Source of the DNA: Oerskovia jenensis
GTDB lineage: Bacteria; Actinomycetota; Actinomycetes; Actinomycetales; Cellulomonadaceae
Direction of reading: 5' to 3'
DNA: 64,000 nucleotides
Assembly: GCF_016907235.1 (NCBI RefSeq)
Contig: NZ_JAFBBO010000001.1
Coordinates: 4,154,001-4,218,000, forward strand
Shown here: piece after piece, positions 1 through 9,829 of the stretch
Layout of the letters: every line of letters begins with the position of its first letter
Position numbering within the stretch: position 1 is the first letter of the stretch
The notes under the pieces: model-generated
What the model saw: only the letters and a program-made list of their open reading frames with translations
What the model was told of the DNA's origin: nothing
The model's database searches: none
Program-made: the position numbers and the translations under genes

Positions 1-1
1 C

Positions 2-1000
2 CCGGACGGTGAGTGGATCCCGTCGGTGCTCGCGGCGGCGGACAAGCGTCTGACCGAGGTCCGTCGGGCGATCCCCGACGCGGGGGGGCTGGTGATCGCG
101 ACGGACCAGACCGACGCGCGCGCCTACGCCGGTCACCTGGCGCGGATCACGGGCAGGTCTCCGACGGTCGTCCTGTCCGACGACGACGGTGCGAGCGGTC
201 GCATCGACGAGTTCTCGGACGGCGACGGCCGGTGGATGGTCGCGGTCCGGATGGTCTCGGAGGGGGTCGACGTGCCGCGGCTCGCGGTGGGCGTCTACGC
301 GACGTCGACCGCCACGCCCTTGTTCTTCGCGCAGGCGGTCGGTCGATTCGTCCGCGCCCGCAAGCGGGGCGAGACGGCGTCGGTGTTCCTGCCCAGCGTG
401 CCTCACCTGCTGGCGCTCGCGAACGGTCTGGAGCTCGAGCGCGACCACGCGCTCGACCGACCGCTCACGGCCGAGGAGCAAGGGGACATGTACAACCCCG
501 AGGACGCCCTCATGGCGGCCGCCAACCGCGAGGACAAGGCGTCCGACGATCTCGCCGACGGTATGCAGGGCTCCTTCCAGGCGCTCGAGGCGCAGGCGTC
601 GTTCGACCGCGTGCTCTTCGACGGGGGCGAGTTCGGCACGGAGGCGGACATCGGCTCGGACGAGGAGCAGGACTTCCTGGGGCTCCCGGGCCTGCTCGAC
701 GCGGACCAGGTGACGAGTCTGCTGCGCCAGCGGCAGGCCGACCAGATGTCGGCCCGGTCCAAGAAGTCGCGGGCGGCCGAGGTCGATCGCAGCGAGCTCG
801 ACCACCGGCGTGCCGCCGAGCTGCGCAAGGAGCTCTCACAGCTGGTCGGGGCCTGGGCGCGCCGCAGCGGTCAGCCGCACGGCACGGTGCACACCGAGCT
901 GCGCCGCCGCTGCGGGGGGCCCGAGGTTCCGCTCGCGACCGTCGCCCAGCTCGACGCACGCGTCGCGGTGCTCCGAGGCTGGTTCGTCGGCAAGAAGTAG
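2..1000 (+). CDS. DEAD/DEAH-box helicase, C-terminal part (5' cut by window edge)
   Basis: The reading frame is open from base 2, so the N-terminus with the Walker A and B motifs lies outside the window. What remains (about 332 residues) starts near the end of the linker and contains the second RecA-like domain of a superfamily 2 helicase. Motif V reads MVSEGVDVPRL (about residue 86) and motif VI reads QAVGRFVRAR (about residue 111), the arginine-finger motif. A charged C-terminal tail rich in Ala, Arg and Glu follows. It resembles the ResIII-type helicases common in actinomycetes, which act on DNA or RNA by ATP-driven strand separation. The exact substrate cannot be told. A strong hairpin 36 bases after the stop closes the transcript. 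Confidence 0.8.
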   Translation, partial: PDGEWIPSVLAAADKRLTEVRRAIPDAGGLVIATDQTDARAYAGHLARITGRSPTVVLSDDDGASGRIDEFSDGDGRWMVAVRMVSEGVDVPRLAVGVYATSTATPLFFAQAVGRFVRARKRGETASVFLPSVPHLLALANGLELERDHALDRPLTAEEQGDMYNPEDALMAAANREDKASDDLADGMQGSFQALEAQASFDRVLFDGGEFGTEADIGSDEEQDFLGLPGLLDADQVTSLLRQRQADQMSARSKKSRAAEVDRSELDHRRAAELRKELSQLVGAWARRSGQPHGTVHTELRRRCGGPEVPLATVAQLDARVAVLRGWFVGKK

Positions 1001-1035
1001 TGGCCGCCGGCGCGGCGTCTCGTGTGCCGCGACGG

Positions 1036-1074
1036 CCGAGGGCCCGCACGCTCGACGAGCGTGCGGGCCCTCGG
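1036..1074 (+). terminator. 19-bp perfect hairpin terminator
   Basis: Perfect inverted repeat with arms 1036-1054 and 1056-1074 (core GAGGGCCCGCACGCTCG), 36 nt after the helicase stop. There is no U-tract, as is usual in actinomycetes. pncB ends convergently at 1204, so the hairpin could serve both strands. Confidence 0.75.
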
Positions 1075-1203
1075 CGTCTGCGCGACGGGGGGACCAGTCC
1101 CTGACGACCAGGATCCACGGGGGAGCGGAGGGCGCCCGTCCCGCTCGTCCGCGGCGTCCGACCCGGAGACGGCGACGCGCACCGTCGGGGCGAGAGGCCG
1201 CCC

Positions 1204-2595
1204 TCAGCCGAGCGTGCGGGTCAGGGTCGGCAGCGCGGGGTCTCCCGCGGAGAGGCGTCGCGCACCACGGGGCAGCTCGGCCCGTGCCTCGGCGTGCCGC
1301 CGCGCGGCGTTGTGGACCCCGTAGGCGCCGATCCAGCGGGAGTCGACGGCGCCGTCGAGCACGAGGGGGACGTGCAGGGGGCGCAGGTCCTCGTCGTCGC
1401 CGGGCTCCCAGAGGGCTACGGCGTCGTCGGGTCCGGTGACGAGGACCTCGGCGACGGCCCTGCCGTCCTCCCCGTACTGGCGTGCTGCGGACTTGCGGCC
1501 TCCGGTGCTCGTCTTGAGCGTCGAGGCCTTGGCGACGGGCTGCAGGACGCCGTCGGCGTCGGACCGGGCGACGAGCTTGTAGACCATGCCGCAGGTCGGG
1601 GCGCCCGAGCCGGTCACGAGCGAGGTGCCCACGCCGTAGGAGTCGACCGGGGCAGCCGCGAGCGCGGCGATCGCGTACTCGTCGAGGTCGGACGTGACCG
1701 TGATGCGGGTGCCGGTCGCGCCGAGGCCGTCGAGCTGCTTGCGGACCTCGACCGCCTGGATGCCCAGGTCGCCCGAGTCGAGGCGGACGGCGCCGAGCTC
1801 CGTGCCCGCGACGGCGACCGCGTTCTTGACGCCCTGGCGCACGTCGTAGGTGTCGACGAGGAGCGTCGTGCCGACGCCGAGCGAGGCGACCTGCGACGCG
1901 AAGGCAGATCGTTCGTCGTCGTGCAGGAGCGTGAACGCGTGCGCGGCGGTGCCGATCGTGGCGATCCCGTACCGGCGACCCGCCTCGAGGTTCGACGTCC
2001 CGGCGAAGCCCGCGACCGCGGCCGCACGGGCTGCGGCGACGGCCGCGGTCTCGCTCGCCCGGCGTGAGCCCATCTCGAGGCAGGGGCGCTCGACGGCGGC
2101 GCTCGTCATGCGGGAGGCCGCCGACGCAACCGCGGAGTCGTAGTTGAGGATCGACAGGACCAGGGTCTCGAGCAGCACGGCCTCCGCGAACGTGCCTTCG
2201 ACGACCATCACGGGGGACTGGGGGAAGAACACGTCACCCTCGGCGTAGCCGGTGATGGAGCCGGTGAACCGGTAGCCCGCGAGGTAGTCGAGCGTGCGGT
2301 CGTCGACGACGCGGGCCTCCTGGAGCCAGGAGAGCTCGAGGTCGGTGAAGCGGAACGTCGCGAGCGACTCCAGGACACGCCCGGTGCCGGCGAGCACGCC
2401 GTAGCGCCGACCGGCGGGCAGCCGTCGCGTGAAGACCTCGAACAGGCAGTGCCGGTCGGCGGTGCCGTCGGCGAGCGCTGCCTGCAGCATGGTGAGCTCG
2501 TAACGGTCCGTGAGCAGCGAGGTCTGCGTGGACGGGGCGTAGGGGGCGGGGTGAGCGGCCGGGGCGCCTGTGCCCGGGTGGTCTGCGGGACTCAT
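1204..2595 (-). CDS. pncB: Nicotinate phosphoribosyltransferase
   Basis: It makes nicotinate mononucleotide from nicotinate and PRPP, the first step of the Preiss-Handler NAD salvage route, in the cytoplasm. The 463-residue product has the family length. GTAAHAF places a histidine at residue 219, the usual position of the autophosphorylated His. RLDSGDLG (271-278) and MGSRRA (175-180) are family motifs lining the nucleotide and phosphate sites. The ATG start lies 6 nt after a TAGGTT -10 element, so the mRNA is probably leaderless. It is divergent from clpS, the same arrangement as around M. tuberculosis pncB1. nadD, later in the NAD pathway, is also in this window (31.8 kb). Confidence 0.95.
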   Translation of the reverse strand: MSPADHPGTGAPAAHPAPYAPSTQTSLLTDRYELTMLQAALADGTADRHCLFEVFTRRLPAGRRYGVLAGTGRVLESLATFRFTDLELSWLQEARVVDDRTLDYLAGYRFTGSITGYAEGDVFFPQSPVMVVEGTFAEAVLLETLVLSILNYDSAVASAASRMTSAAVERPCLEMGSRRASETAAVAAARAAAVAGFAGTSNLEAGRRYGIATIGTAAHAFTLLHDDERSAFASQVASLGVGTTLLVDTYDVRQGVKNAVAVAGTELGAVRLDSGDLGIQAVEVRKQLDGLGATGTRITVTSDLDEYAIAALAAAPVDSYGVGTSLVTGSGAPTCGMVYKLVARSDADGVLQPVAKASTLKTSTGGRKSAARQYGEDGRAVAEVLVTGPDDAVALWEPGDDEDLRPLHVPLVLDGAVDSRWIGAYGVHNAARRHAEARAELPRGARRLSAGDPALPTLTRTLG

Positions 2596-2601
2596 GTGCT
2601 C

Positions 2602-2607
2602 AACCTA
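2602..2607 (-). promoter_or_regulatory. -10 element of pncB (leaderless)
   Basis: TAGGTT on the minus strand, ending 6 nt before the pncB ATG. The transcription start would coincide with the start codon. Confidence 0.55.
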
Positions 2608-2739
2608 GAGCAGAGGGTGGCGCTCGGGTGGTCACGGGCCACCGGCGGGCGCGGTCCGGGTCCGTCTCCCCGCCGGGGACAGGCGGTGGACCCGTGGGGC
2701 AGGCGGTGGACACGGCGTGGCCAGAGCTCACCCACCCCA

Positions 2740-2745
2740 TAGAGT
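2740..2745 (+). promoter_or_regulatory. -10 element of clpS (leaderless)
   Basis: TAGAGT, 6 nt before the GTG start of clpS. It lies inside a small CCCCA/TGGGG inverted repeat. Just upstream (about 2678-2710) is an imperfect direct repeat of CAGGCGGTGGAC. Confidence 0.55.
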
Positions 2746-2751
2746 GGGGGA

Positions 2752-3057
2752 GTGACTGGAACGGCGACCGCGGGGCCCCGCCTCGACGAGGAGATCGACA
2801 CGCGGGAGGGACTTTCCCTCGCCGACACCTGGGTGACTCTGGTGTGGAACGACCCGGTGAACCTCATGAGCTACGTGACGTACGTCTTCGAGAGCTACTT
2901 CGGGTTCAGCCAGCAGAAGGCGAGGACCCTCATGCTGCAGGTGCACCAGGAGGGGCGGGCCGTCGTCTCGTCGGGCGGCAGGGAGAAGGTCGAGGTGGAC
3001 GTGCAGGCGATGCACGAGTTCGGGCTGTGGGCCACGATGCAGCGGAGCGGGGAGTAG
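2752..3057 (+). CDS. clpS: ATP-dependent Clp protease adaptor ClpS
   Basis: ClpS binds proteins with N-degron residues and delivers them to the ClpA/ClpC unfoldase of the Clp protease. The 101-residue protein contains the family core [16 protein letters not shown] (about residues 30-45), which includes the N-degron pocket, and the following [15 protein letters not shown] helix. GTG is chosen as the start because the -10 element lies right before it and the coding frame opens with a disordered tail typical of ClpS. The last base of its stop codon is the first base of the next gene, so the two are translationally coupled. The same pair (clpS, DUF2017) lies next to pncB in mycobacteria. Confidence 0.95.
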   Translation: MTGTATAGPRLDEEIDTREGLSLADTWVTLVWNDPVNLMSYVTYVFESYFGFSQQKARTLMLQVHQEGRAVVSSGGREKVEVDVQAMHEFGLWATMQRSGE

Positions 3058-3707
3058 TGCGGCCGTTCCGGCGCGCGCGGCGCGGGTACGTCGCGGAGCT
3101 GAGCGCCTCGGAACGCCTCGTGCTCGCGCACGTGGTGGGCGACGTCGTCGAGCTCTTGCAGGAGCAGACGGGGACCGTCCCGCACGAGGACCCCGAGGGG
3201 GCCCGGATCGAGGGCGTCGCGCCGCTGTCGGCGCCCGCGGAGGACGTGCAGGCCCCCACGGACCCGGCGGTGCGCCGGCTCCTGCCGGACGCCTCGCGCG
3301 AGGACGGCGAGGTGTCGGCGGAGTTCCGTCGGTTCACCCAGGGCGACCTCGTGGCGGAGAAGGCCCGACGGCTGCTCCTCCTCGCGGACCTGCTGCTCGC
3401 AGGCGACCCGCAGGACGCGGAGGCGTTGACGCCGCTCATCGTCCGGCCCGACGACGCGCGTCGCGTCGCGGGAGCCCTGACCGACATCCGGGTCGTCCTC
3501 GCGGAGCGTCTGGACCTGCGCACCGACGACCAGGTCGAGGACCTGCACGACGAGGTCCTGGCGCGTGAGGAGTCGGGGGTCGAGCCCCCGGAGGAGGCCC
3601 CGGACGCCGCACGGCGCTTCCTGGCGAGCGTGTTCCTGCTCTCGGGATGGTTGCAGGAGTCGTTGGTCGAGCTGATGCTCGCCGAGGTGCGCCGGACCGC
3701 TCGCTGA
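3057..3707 (+). CDS. DUF2017 domain protein
   Basis: A 216-residue acidic protein of the actinobacterial DUF2017 family. The GTG start at 3057 overlaps the clpS TAG by one base. The alternative upstream frame extension would run through clpS and is not credible. Visible features are an N-terminal RRARRGYVAELS segment, a long helical middle with ELVEE/LLLLADLL-like heptads, and an alpha-helical C-terminus ending LSGWLQESLVELMLAEV. No catalytic motif is seen. Its constant position after clpS suggests a role connected with Clp proteolysis, but this is inference only. Confidence 0.85.
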   Translation: MRPFRRARRGYVAELSASERLVLAHVVGDVVELLQEQTGTVPHEDPEGARIEGVAPLSAPAEDVQAPTDPAVRRLLPDASREDGEVSAEFRRFTQGDLVAEKARRLLLLADLLLAGDPQDAEALTPLIVRPDDARRVAGALTDIRVVLAERLDLRTDDQVEDLHDEVLAREESGVEPPEEAPDAARRFLASVFLLSGWLQESLVELMLAEVRRTAR

Positions 3708-3854
3708 TCGTGCCGGGCTGCGCCCGCGCTCATCTATCACGCTTATAAGCCTCTCGCTAGATTTGTGTCAAGATGCGAGGAGGGTGAAGTGGTGCCACGA
3801 TTGTCCTGGTTGAACCGGGGCGTCCGCGTCCCGGCCGAGAGAAAGAGGGACACC

Positions 3855-4010
3855 ATGCCTACGTGGCTCATCATCCTGCTCGTCGGAGTCGTACTGCTCG
3901 TGTTCGGTGTGGCGGTCGAAGCAGCGAAGTTCCTGATCTGGCTCGGCATCATCGTGCTCGTCGTCAGCCTCGTGGTGGGGCTGATCGGACGGGGCAAGGC
4001 GAGGGTCTAG
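3855..4010 (+). CDS. Small two-helix membrane protein (51 aa)
   Basis: A 51-residue, almost wholly hydrophobic protein: one helix around residues 4-22 (LIILLVGVVLLVFGVAV), a short AAKFL linker, a second helix to residue 45, then a basic tail GRGKARV, which would face the cytoplasm. The ATG at 3855 follows a GAAAGAGGGA ribosome site; a longer upstream frame to 3765 has no such site. It resembles the small hydrophobic membrane proteins of unknown function found in many actinomycetes. It stands alone, with two hairpins directly after it. The upstream region 3725-3780 is unusually AT-rich for this genome, as expected for a strong or regulated promoter. Confidence 0.75.
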   Translation: MPTWLIILLVGVVLLVFGVAVEAAKFLIWLGIIVLVVSLVVGLIGRGKARV

Positions 4011-4014
4011 GCGC

Positions 4015-4046
4015 CCCGGGTCGCCGCCTGACGGCGGCGACCCGGG
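4015..4046 (+). terminator. Hairpin terminator 1 after the small membrane gene
   Basis: Perfect 14-bp stem (arms 4015-4028 and 4033-4046, CCCGGGTCGCCGCC) with loop TGAC, 4 nt after the stop codon. Confidence 0.75.
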
Positions 4047-4052
4047 AGCCGG

Positions 4053-4088
4053 ACGAAGGGCGTCGCGCACGAGCGCGGCGCCCTTCGT
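4053..4088 (+). terminator. Hairpin terminator 2
   Basis: A second stem, ACGAAGGGCGTCGCGC pairing with GCGCGGCGCCCTTCGT (one G-U pair), immediately follows the first and forms a tandem terminator. Confidence 0.65.
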
Positions 4089-4140
4089 CGTGCCCGCCCG
4101 CCGCCCCGCCGGGACGCTCCGGTGCCGCCTGCCGCCTGCC

Positions 4141-4180
4141 GCCGGGACGCCCGCGGCCCCGCCGGGACGCCCGCGGCCCC
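4141..4180. repeat. Exact 20-nt tandem duplication in a C-rich spacer
   Basis: The unit GCCGGGACGCCCGCGGCCCC occurs twice, back to back. It sits in a 240-base gene-free spacer (4089-4331) that is strongly C-rich on the plus strand, with GCCGCCT and CACCCCGCC runs. A frame reads through it into murI, but the composition is not coding-like and the promoter for murI lies at its end. Confidence 0.8.
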
Positions 4181-4318
4181 GCGACCACCCCGCCACCACC
4201 CCGCCAGGCCGCCCGCCGCCCCGCCGCCGACCCGTCCGCACGGCGCCCGGGACGGCCCTGTGGTCGGTCCCACAGGCCCGTGCGGCCGGCGCGATCTCCC
4301 TTTCCGGCGCCCCGGCAC

Positions 4319-4324
4319 TAGGCT
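4319..4324 (+). promoter_or_regulatory. -10 element of murI (leaderless)
   Basis: TAGGCT, 7 nt before the GTG start of murI. This supports that start over the longer upstream frame. Confidence 0.55.
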
Positions 4325-4331
4325 CGTCACC

Positions 4332-5135
4332 GTGAACGACGCACCCATCGGCATCTTCGACTCGGGAGTCGGGGGCCTCACGGTCGCCCGCTCGATCCTC
4401 GACCAGCTGCCGAACGAGTCGCTGCTGTACATCGGTGACACCGCGAACAGCCCGTACGGACCCAAGCCGCTCGCCGCGGTGCGCGCCATGGCGCTCTCGA
4501 TCATGGACCAGCTGGTCGACGAGGGCGTCAAGATGCTCGTCATCGCGTGCAACACGGCGTCGTCCGCGGTGCTGCGCGACGCTCGCGAGCGCTACACGGC
4601 GCGCTACGGGATGCCCGTGATCGAGGTGATCCTGCCTGCCGCGCGGCGCGCGGTGGCCGCGACCCGGACGGGCAACATCGGTGTCATCGGGACGCGGGGG
4701 ACCATCGAGTCCCGTGCGTACGACGACGCGTTCGCGGTCGCCCCCGGCCTGCGGCTCACGTCGCAGGCGTGCCCCGAGTTCGTGCGTCTCGTCGAGGCGG
4801 GCGTGACGTCGGGGCCGGAGGTGCTCGAGATCGCGCACGAGTACCTCGCGCCGGTCCGGGCAGCCGGCGTGGACACGCTCGTGCTCGGCTGCACGCACTA
4901 CCCGCTCCTCGCGGGGGCGATCTCCTACGTCATGGGTGACGAGGTCACGCTCGTCTCGAGCGCCGAGGAGACCGCGAAGGACGTGTACCGCACGCTCGTC
5001 GCGCACGGCCTGGAGCGCTCGCGCGAGGCGGGCGCCCCGGCGCACCGGTTCCGGGCGACGGGCAGCGCCGAGCCGTTCGACCAGCTCGCGCGCCGCTTCC
5101 TCGGGCCCGAGGTCTCGCTCGTGGAGGCCGTCTGA
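4332..5135 (+). CDS. murI: Glutamate racemase
   Basis: It interconverts L- and D-glutamate to supply D-Glu for peptidoglycan. The 267-residue length is right for the family. It has both catalytic cysteines, Cys73 in IACNTASS and Cys187 in LGCTHYPLL, plus the N-terminal IFDSGVGG loop and GDTANSPYG motif. The GTG start at 4332 follows a -10 element directly. The stop TGA overlaps the ATG of the next gene by one base. The order murI / MBL phosphodiesterase / rph / rdgB is conserved in mycobacteria (Rv1338-Rv1341), so these four genes probably form one transcript. Confidence 0.96.
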   Translation: MNDAPIGIFDSGVGGLTVARSILDQLPNESLLYIGDTANSPYGPKPLAAVRAMALSIMDQLVDEGVKMLVIACNTASSAVLRDARERYTARYGMPVIEVILPAARRAVAATRTGNIGVIGTRGTIESRAYDDAFAVAPGLRLTSQACPEFVRLVEAGVTSGPEVLEIAHEYLAPVRAAGVDTLVLGCTHYPLLAGAISYVMGDEVTLVSSAEETAKDVYRTLVAHGLERSREAGAPAHRFRATGSAEPFDQLARRFLGPEVSLVEAV

Positions 5136-5983
5136 TGCGCCTGGTCGTCGTCGGCTCCTCGGGCTCGTTCGCGGGCCCTGACTCCCCGGCCTCGTCGTAC
5201 CTCGTCCAGGTGCCCGACGACGTCTCACCGGACGGGCGCGAGTGGAACCTCCTGCTCGACATGGGCAACGGCGCGCTCGGCGCCCTGCAGCGTTTCGTCG
5301 ACCCGCGCCGGCTCGACGCGATCGGCCTGTCCCACCTGCATCCCGACCACTTCGTCGACGTCTGCGGGCTGTACGTCTACCTGAAGTACCACCCGGACAG
5401 GGCGGCGGCGACGTCCGCGGCGCCGCCGGTGCGACCCAACGACGAGCCCGCCGTGGGTGCCCTGCCGGTCTGGGGGCCGTCGAACACCGCCGAGCGCATC
5501 GGAGCGGCCTACGGCCTCGAGGCGGGGGAGTCCATGGAGTCCCAGTTCACGTTCGAGACCTGGGAACCGGGCCAGGTCGTGACCGTGGGACCTCTCGAGA
5601 TCGAGCCGTTCCGGGTCTACCACCCCGTCGAGGCCTACGGCGTGCGGGTCACGGGGCCCTCCAGCCTGGTCCCGGGCGAGCGCGTCACGCTCGCCTACAC
5701 CGGCGACACCGACGCGTGCGACGCGGTCGTCGAGCTCGCGCGCGACGCCGACCTCCTGCTGGCCGAGGCCGCGTTCCAGGAGGGGCGGGACGACGCGGTC
5801 GACCGCGGCATCCACCTGACGGGCAGGCGCGCGGGCGAGGTCGCGACGGCGGCCGGCGCCAGGCGGCTCGTCCTGACGCACCTGCCGGCCTGGAACGACA
5901 AGCAGGCCGCGCGCGACGAGGCCACGGCGGTCTACGCCGGGCCGGTCGACCTCGCGGCGACGGGTCGGGTCTTCACGCTCTGA
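5135..5983 (+). CDS. MBL-fold phosphodiesterase, Rv1339 type
   Basis: A metallo-beta-lactamase-fold hydrolase of 282 residues. The metal site HLHPDH is at about residues 67-72, a Gly-Asp metal motif YTGDTDACD near residue 188, and a late histidine in VLTHLPAW. Its position between murI and rph matches M. tuberculosis Rv1339, which has been described as an atypical class II cyclic-nucleotide phosphodiesterase; by synteny this is the likely ortholog and may degrade cAMP. An RNase-Z-like nuclease role cannot be excluded from sequence alone. The ATG overlaps the murI stop by one base, indicating coupled translation. Confidence 0.88.
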   Translation: MRLVVVGSSGSFAGPDSPASSYLVQVPDDVSPDGREWNLLLDMGNGALGALQRFVDPRRLDAIGLSHLHPDHFVDVCGLYVYLKYHPDRAAATSAAPPVRPNDEPAVGALPVWGPSNTAERIGAAYGLEAGESMESQFTFETWEPGQVVTVGPLEIEPFRVYHPVEAYGVRVTGPSSLVPGERVTLAYTGDTDACDAVVELARDADLLLAEAAFQEGRDDAVDRGIHLTGRRAGEVATAAGARRLVLTHLPAWNDKQAARDEATAVYAGPVDLAATGRVFTL

Positions 5984-5991
5984 GGCCCGGA

Positions 5992-5997
5992 TAGGCT
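5992..5997 (+). promoter_or_regulatory. Internal -10 element before rph
   Basis: TAGGCT, 6 nt before the rph ATG. It would give rph-rdgB a leaderless transcript of their own in addition to read-through from murI. Confidence 0.5.
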
Positions 5998-6003
5998 GGC
6001 TCC

Positions 6004-6762
6004 ATGACTTCAGCCTCCACCTCCCAGACCGTCCGCGCGGACGGCCGCACGCCCGACGAGCTCCGCCCCGTCACGATCACCCGGAACTGGCTCGACGCCG
6101 CCGAGGGCAGCGTGCTCGTCGAGTTCGGGCGCACGCGCGTGCTGTGCGCGGCCTCGTTCACGGAGGGTGTGCCGCGCTGGCGCAAGGGCTCGGGGCAGGG
6201 CTGGGTCACGGCCGAGTACTCGATGCTGCCGCGCGCGACCAGCACCCGCAGCGACCGTGAGTCCGTCAAGGGGCGCATCGGCGGGCGCACGCACGAGATC
6301 TCTCGTCTCATCGGGCGCTCGCTGCGCGCGGTCATCGACGTGTCGGCGCTCGGCGAGAACACGATCGTGCTCGACTGCGACGTCCTGCAGGCCGACGGCG
6401 GCACGCGCACCGCGGCGATCACGGGCGCGTACGTCGCGCTCGCGGACGCCGTGACGTGGGGCAAGAAGCACGGGGCGATCAAGGGGGGCAAGAAGGTCCT
6501 CACGGACTCGGTCTCCGCGGTGAGCGTCGGCATCATCGACGGCACCCCCATGCTCGACCTGCCCTACGTCGAGGACGTGCGCGCGGACACCGACATGAAC
6601 GTCGTGGTCACGGGCTCGGGCGACTTCGTCGAGGTGCAGGGCACGGCCGAGCACGCGCCGTTCAACCGCACCGAGCTCGACGTGCTGCTGGACCTCGCGC
6701 TGCGCGGCACGTCCGAGCTCGCGATCATCCAGCAGCTCGCGCTCGACGAGGCGTCGCGGTGA
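6004..6762 (+). CDS. rph: Ribonuclease PH
   Basis: A phosphorolytic 3'-5' exoribonuclease that trims the 3' ends of tRNA precursors and forms a hexamer. The 252-residue product starts with [13 protein letters not shown] and carries the family core motifs: [30 protein letters not shown], the [18 protein letters not shown]-like phosphate and RNA-binding helix, and [19 protein letters not shown]. Nothing is missing. The start is the ATG 6 nt after a -10 element. The stop codon overlaps the GTG of rdgB (GTGA), a typical coupled junction. Confidence 0.96.
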   Translation: MTSASTSQTVRADGRTPDELRPVTITRNWLDAAEGSVLVEFGRTRVLCAASFTEGVPRWRKGSGQGWVTAEYSMLPRATSTRSDRESVKGRIGGRTHEISRLIGRSLRAVIDVSALGENTIVLDCDVLQADGGTRTAAITGAYVALADAVTWGKKHGAIKGGKKVLTDSVSAVSVGIIDGTPMLDLPYVEDVRADTDMNVVVTGSGDFVEVQGTAEHAPFNRTELDVLLDLALRGTSELAIIQQLALDEASR

Positions 6763-7442
6763 GCGCTGGTTCCGGCGTGAGCGTCCCCGCGGGGGCCCGC
6801 CTCGTCCTGGCGACCCACAACGTGGGCAAGCTCACCGAGCTCCGTGCGATCCTGGCCGCGCAGCCCGGCCTGGACCTGCCGCCGGAGGCCGTGGTCTCGG
6901 CGCGCGAGGTCGGCGCGCCGGAGCCCGTCGAGGACGGCGTGACGTTCGCCGAGAACGCGCTCATCAAGGCCCGCGCGCTGGCCGCGGCGACCGGTCTGCC
7001 GGCCGTGGCCGACGACTCGGGTCTCGCGGTCGACGTCCTGGGCGGTGCACCGGGGATCTTCTCCGCGCGCTGGTCCGGCCGGCACGGCGACGACCGGGCG
7101 AACCTCGACCTGCTGCTCGCGCAGCTCGGTGACGTCCCGGCGGAGCACCGTGCGGCGGGCTTCGTGTGCGCGGCCGCGCTCGTGACGCCGGACGGTGGCG
7201 AGTGGGTGCGCACGGGAGAGATGCGCGGGACGCTCCTGAGCGCCCCGCGCGGCGCGGGCGGCTTCGGCTACGACCCGATCCTCCTGCCCGACGGCGAGAC
7301 CCGGTCAGCCGCCGAGCTGTCGGCCGCGGAGAAGAACGCGATCAGCCACCGCGGCCAGGCGTTCCGTGCGCTCGCCCCACTGGTCGTCGCGGTGCTCACG
7401 GGCGTCGGGATCGACGAGCCTCAGGCCGCCGAGTCCGCTTGA
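6759..7442 (+). CDS. rdgB: Non-canonical purine NTP pyrophosphatase (RdgB/HAM1)
   Basis: It hydrolyses dITP, ITP and XTP to the monophosphates, keeping deaminated purines out of DNA and RNA. Family motifs: [14 protein letters not shown] near the start, the catalytic [10 protein letters not shown], and [10 protein letters not shown] close to the end. The GTG at 6759 overlaps the rph stop; a second in-frame GTG at 6777 would remove six poorly conserved residues and is also possible. Product about 227 residues. It is the last gene of the murI run; a 42-nt palindrome lies 20 nt after the stop. Confidence 0.95.
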   Translation: MSAGSGVSVPAGARLVLATHNVGKLTELRAILAAQPGLDLPPEAVVSAREVGAPEPVEDGVTFAENALIKARALAAATGLPAVADDSGLAVDVLGGAPGIFSARWSGRHGDDRANLDLLLAQLGDVPAEHRAAGFVCAAALVTPDGGEWVRTGEMRGTLLSAPRGAGGFGYDPILLPDGETRSAAELSAAEKNAISHRGQAFRALAPLVVAVLTGVGIDEPQAAESA

Positions 7443-7461
7443 GCCGTCAGCGTGACCGAGC

Positions 7462-7503
7462 TGTCAGAACGAGCGTGACCTCGAGGTCACGCTCGTTCTG
7501 ACA
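7462..7503. repeat. 42-nt palindromic repeat, copy A (bidirectional terminator?)
   Basis: A perfect 42-nt palindrome: outer arm TGTCAGAACGAGCGTGACC, centre CTCGAG. It is one of four related copies in this window. It lies between the converging ends of rdgB and the DUF3054 gene, the place for a two-way terminator. As RNA it would form a stem of up to 19-20 bp on either strand. Confidence 0.85.
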
Positions 7504-7527
7504 CGACGCTGCTGGAGGGGCGGCCGC

Positions 7528-7950
7528 TCAGCCCTGCCGCCCGCCGCGGAGCCTGAGCACCAGGAGCGCGACGAGCCGCCAGCCCACGAGCGTCGCGAGC
7601 AGGAAGCCCGCGGACACCACGAGGAACGCGGTCGCGAGGCCCTCGCCCGTGGCCCAGCGCAGGGCCATCCCCACGACCCACGTCGTGACCCACAGGACCA
7701 GCCCGGTCGGCCAGGCCGTGAGCGGCGAGCGCCAGGCGCGAAGCAGGACCCATCCGACCGCCAGCCCGACGAGGAACGGCCACGCGATCGTCAGGACGGC
7801 AGCCAGCGGGCTGTCCGCCGAGTGCGTCGCCCGACCGCCGGCCGCGAACGCGAGGACGGCGACGACGTCGAGCACGACGGCGAGGGCGACGATGCCGGGC
7901 CGGACGGCCGGACGGGACGTGGTGGGGGCGGCAGAGGACGGCGAGGTCAT
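7528..7950 (-). CDS. DUF3054 membrane protein
   Basis: A 140-residue integral membrane protein with four predicted helices and the DUF3054 pattern: HSADSPLAAVLTIAWPFLVGL in the second helix region and TAWPTGLVLWVTTWVVGMALR later. The ATG at 7950 is chosen over an upstream GTG because a TAGCGT -10 element ends 7 nt before it and the hydrophobic part starts soon after. The family is common in actinomycetes and has no known function. It converges on rdgB with the palindromic repeat between them. Confidence 0.85.
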   Translation of the reverse strand: MTSPSSAAPTTSRPAVRPGIVALAVVLDVVAVLAFAAGGRATHSADSPLAAVLTIAWPFLVGLAVGWVLLRAWRSPLTAWPTGLVLWVTTWVVGMALRWATGEGLATAFLVVSAGFLLATLVGWRLVALLVLRLRGGRQG

Positions 7951-7957
7951 GGCCACG

Positions 7958-7963
7958 ACGCTA
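7958..7963 (-). promoter_or_regulatory. -10 element of the DUF3054 gene (leaderless)
   Basis: TAGCGT on the minus strand, 7 nt before the ATG at 7950. Confidence 0.5.
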
Positions 7964-8119
7964 CCGGAGGGCAGCGCGGGCGCGGCCCACCGCCAGGTGG
8001 CGCACGTGCCGCGTCCACGAGCCGGGACGGCGACCGGTCGTGTCCCCGGGTCCGCCCGCGCCGCGCGCACGACGGGCCGGTCGCCAGCGCGCGTGAGCCA
8101 CCTCCTCGGCGACTGCCCC

Positions 8120-8125
8120 TAGGGT
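8120..8125 (+). promoter_or_regulatory. -10 element of the ABC-F gene (leaderless)
   Basis: TAGGGT, 6 nt before the GTG start at 8132. Confidence 0.5.
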
Positions 8126-8131
8126 TGACCT

Positions 8132-9817
<1,686 letters not shown>

Positions 9818-9829
9818 GCCCGGGGCGTC

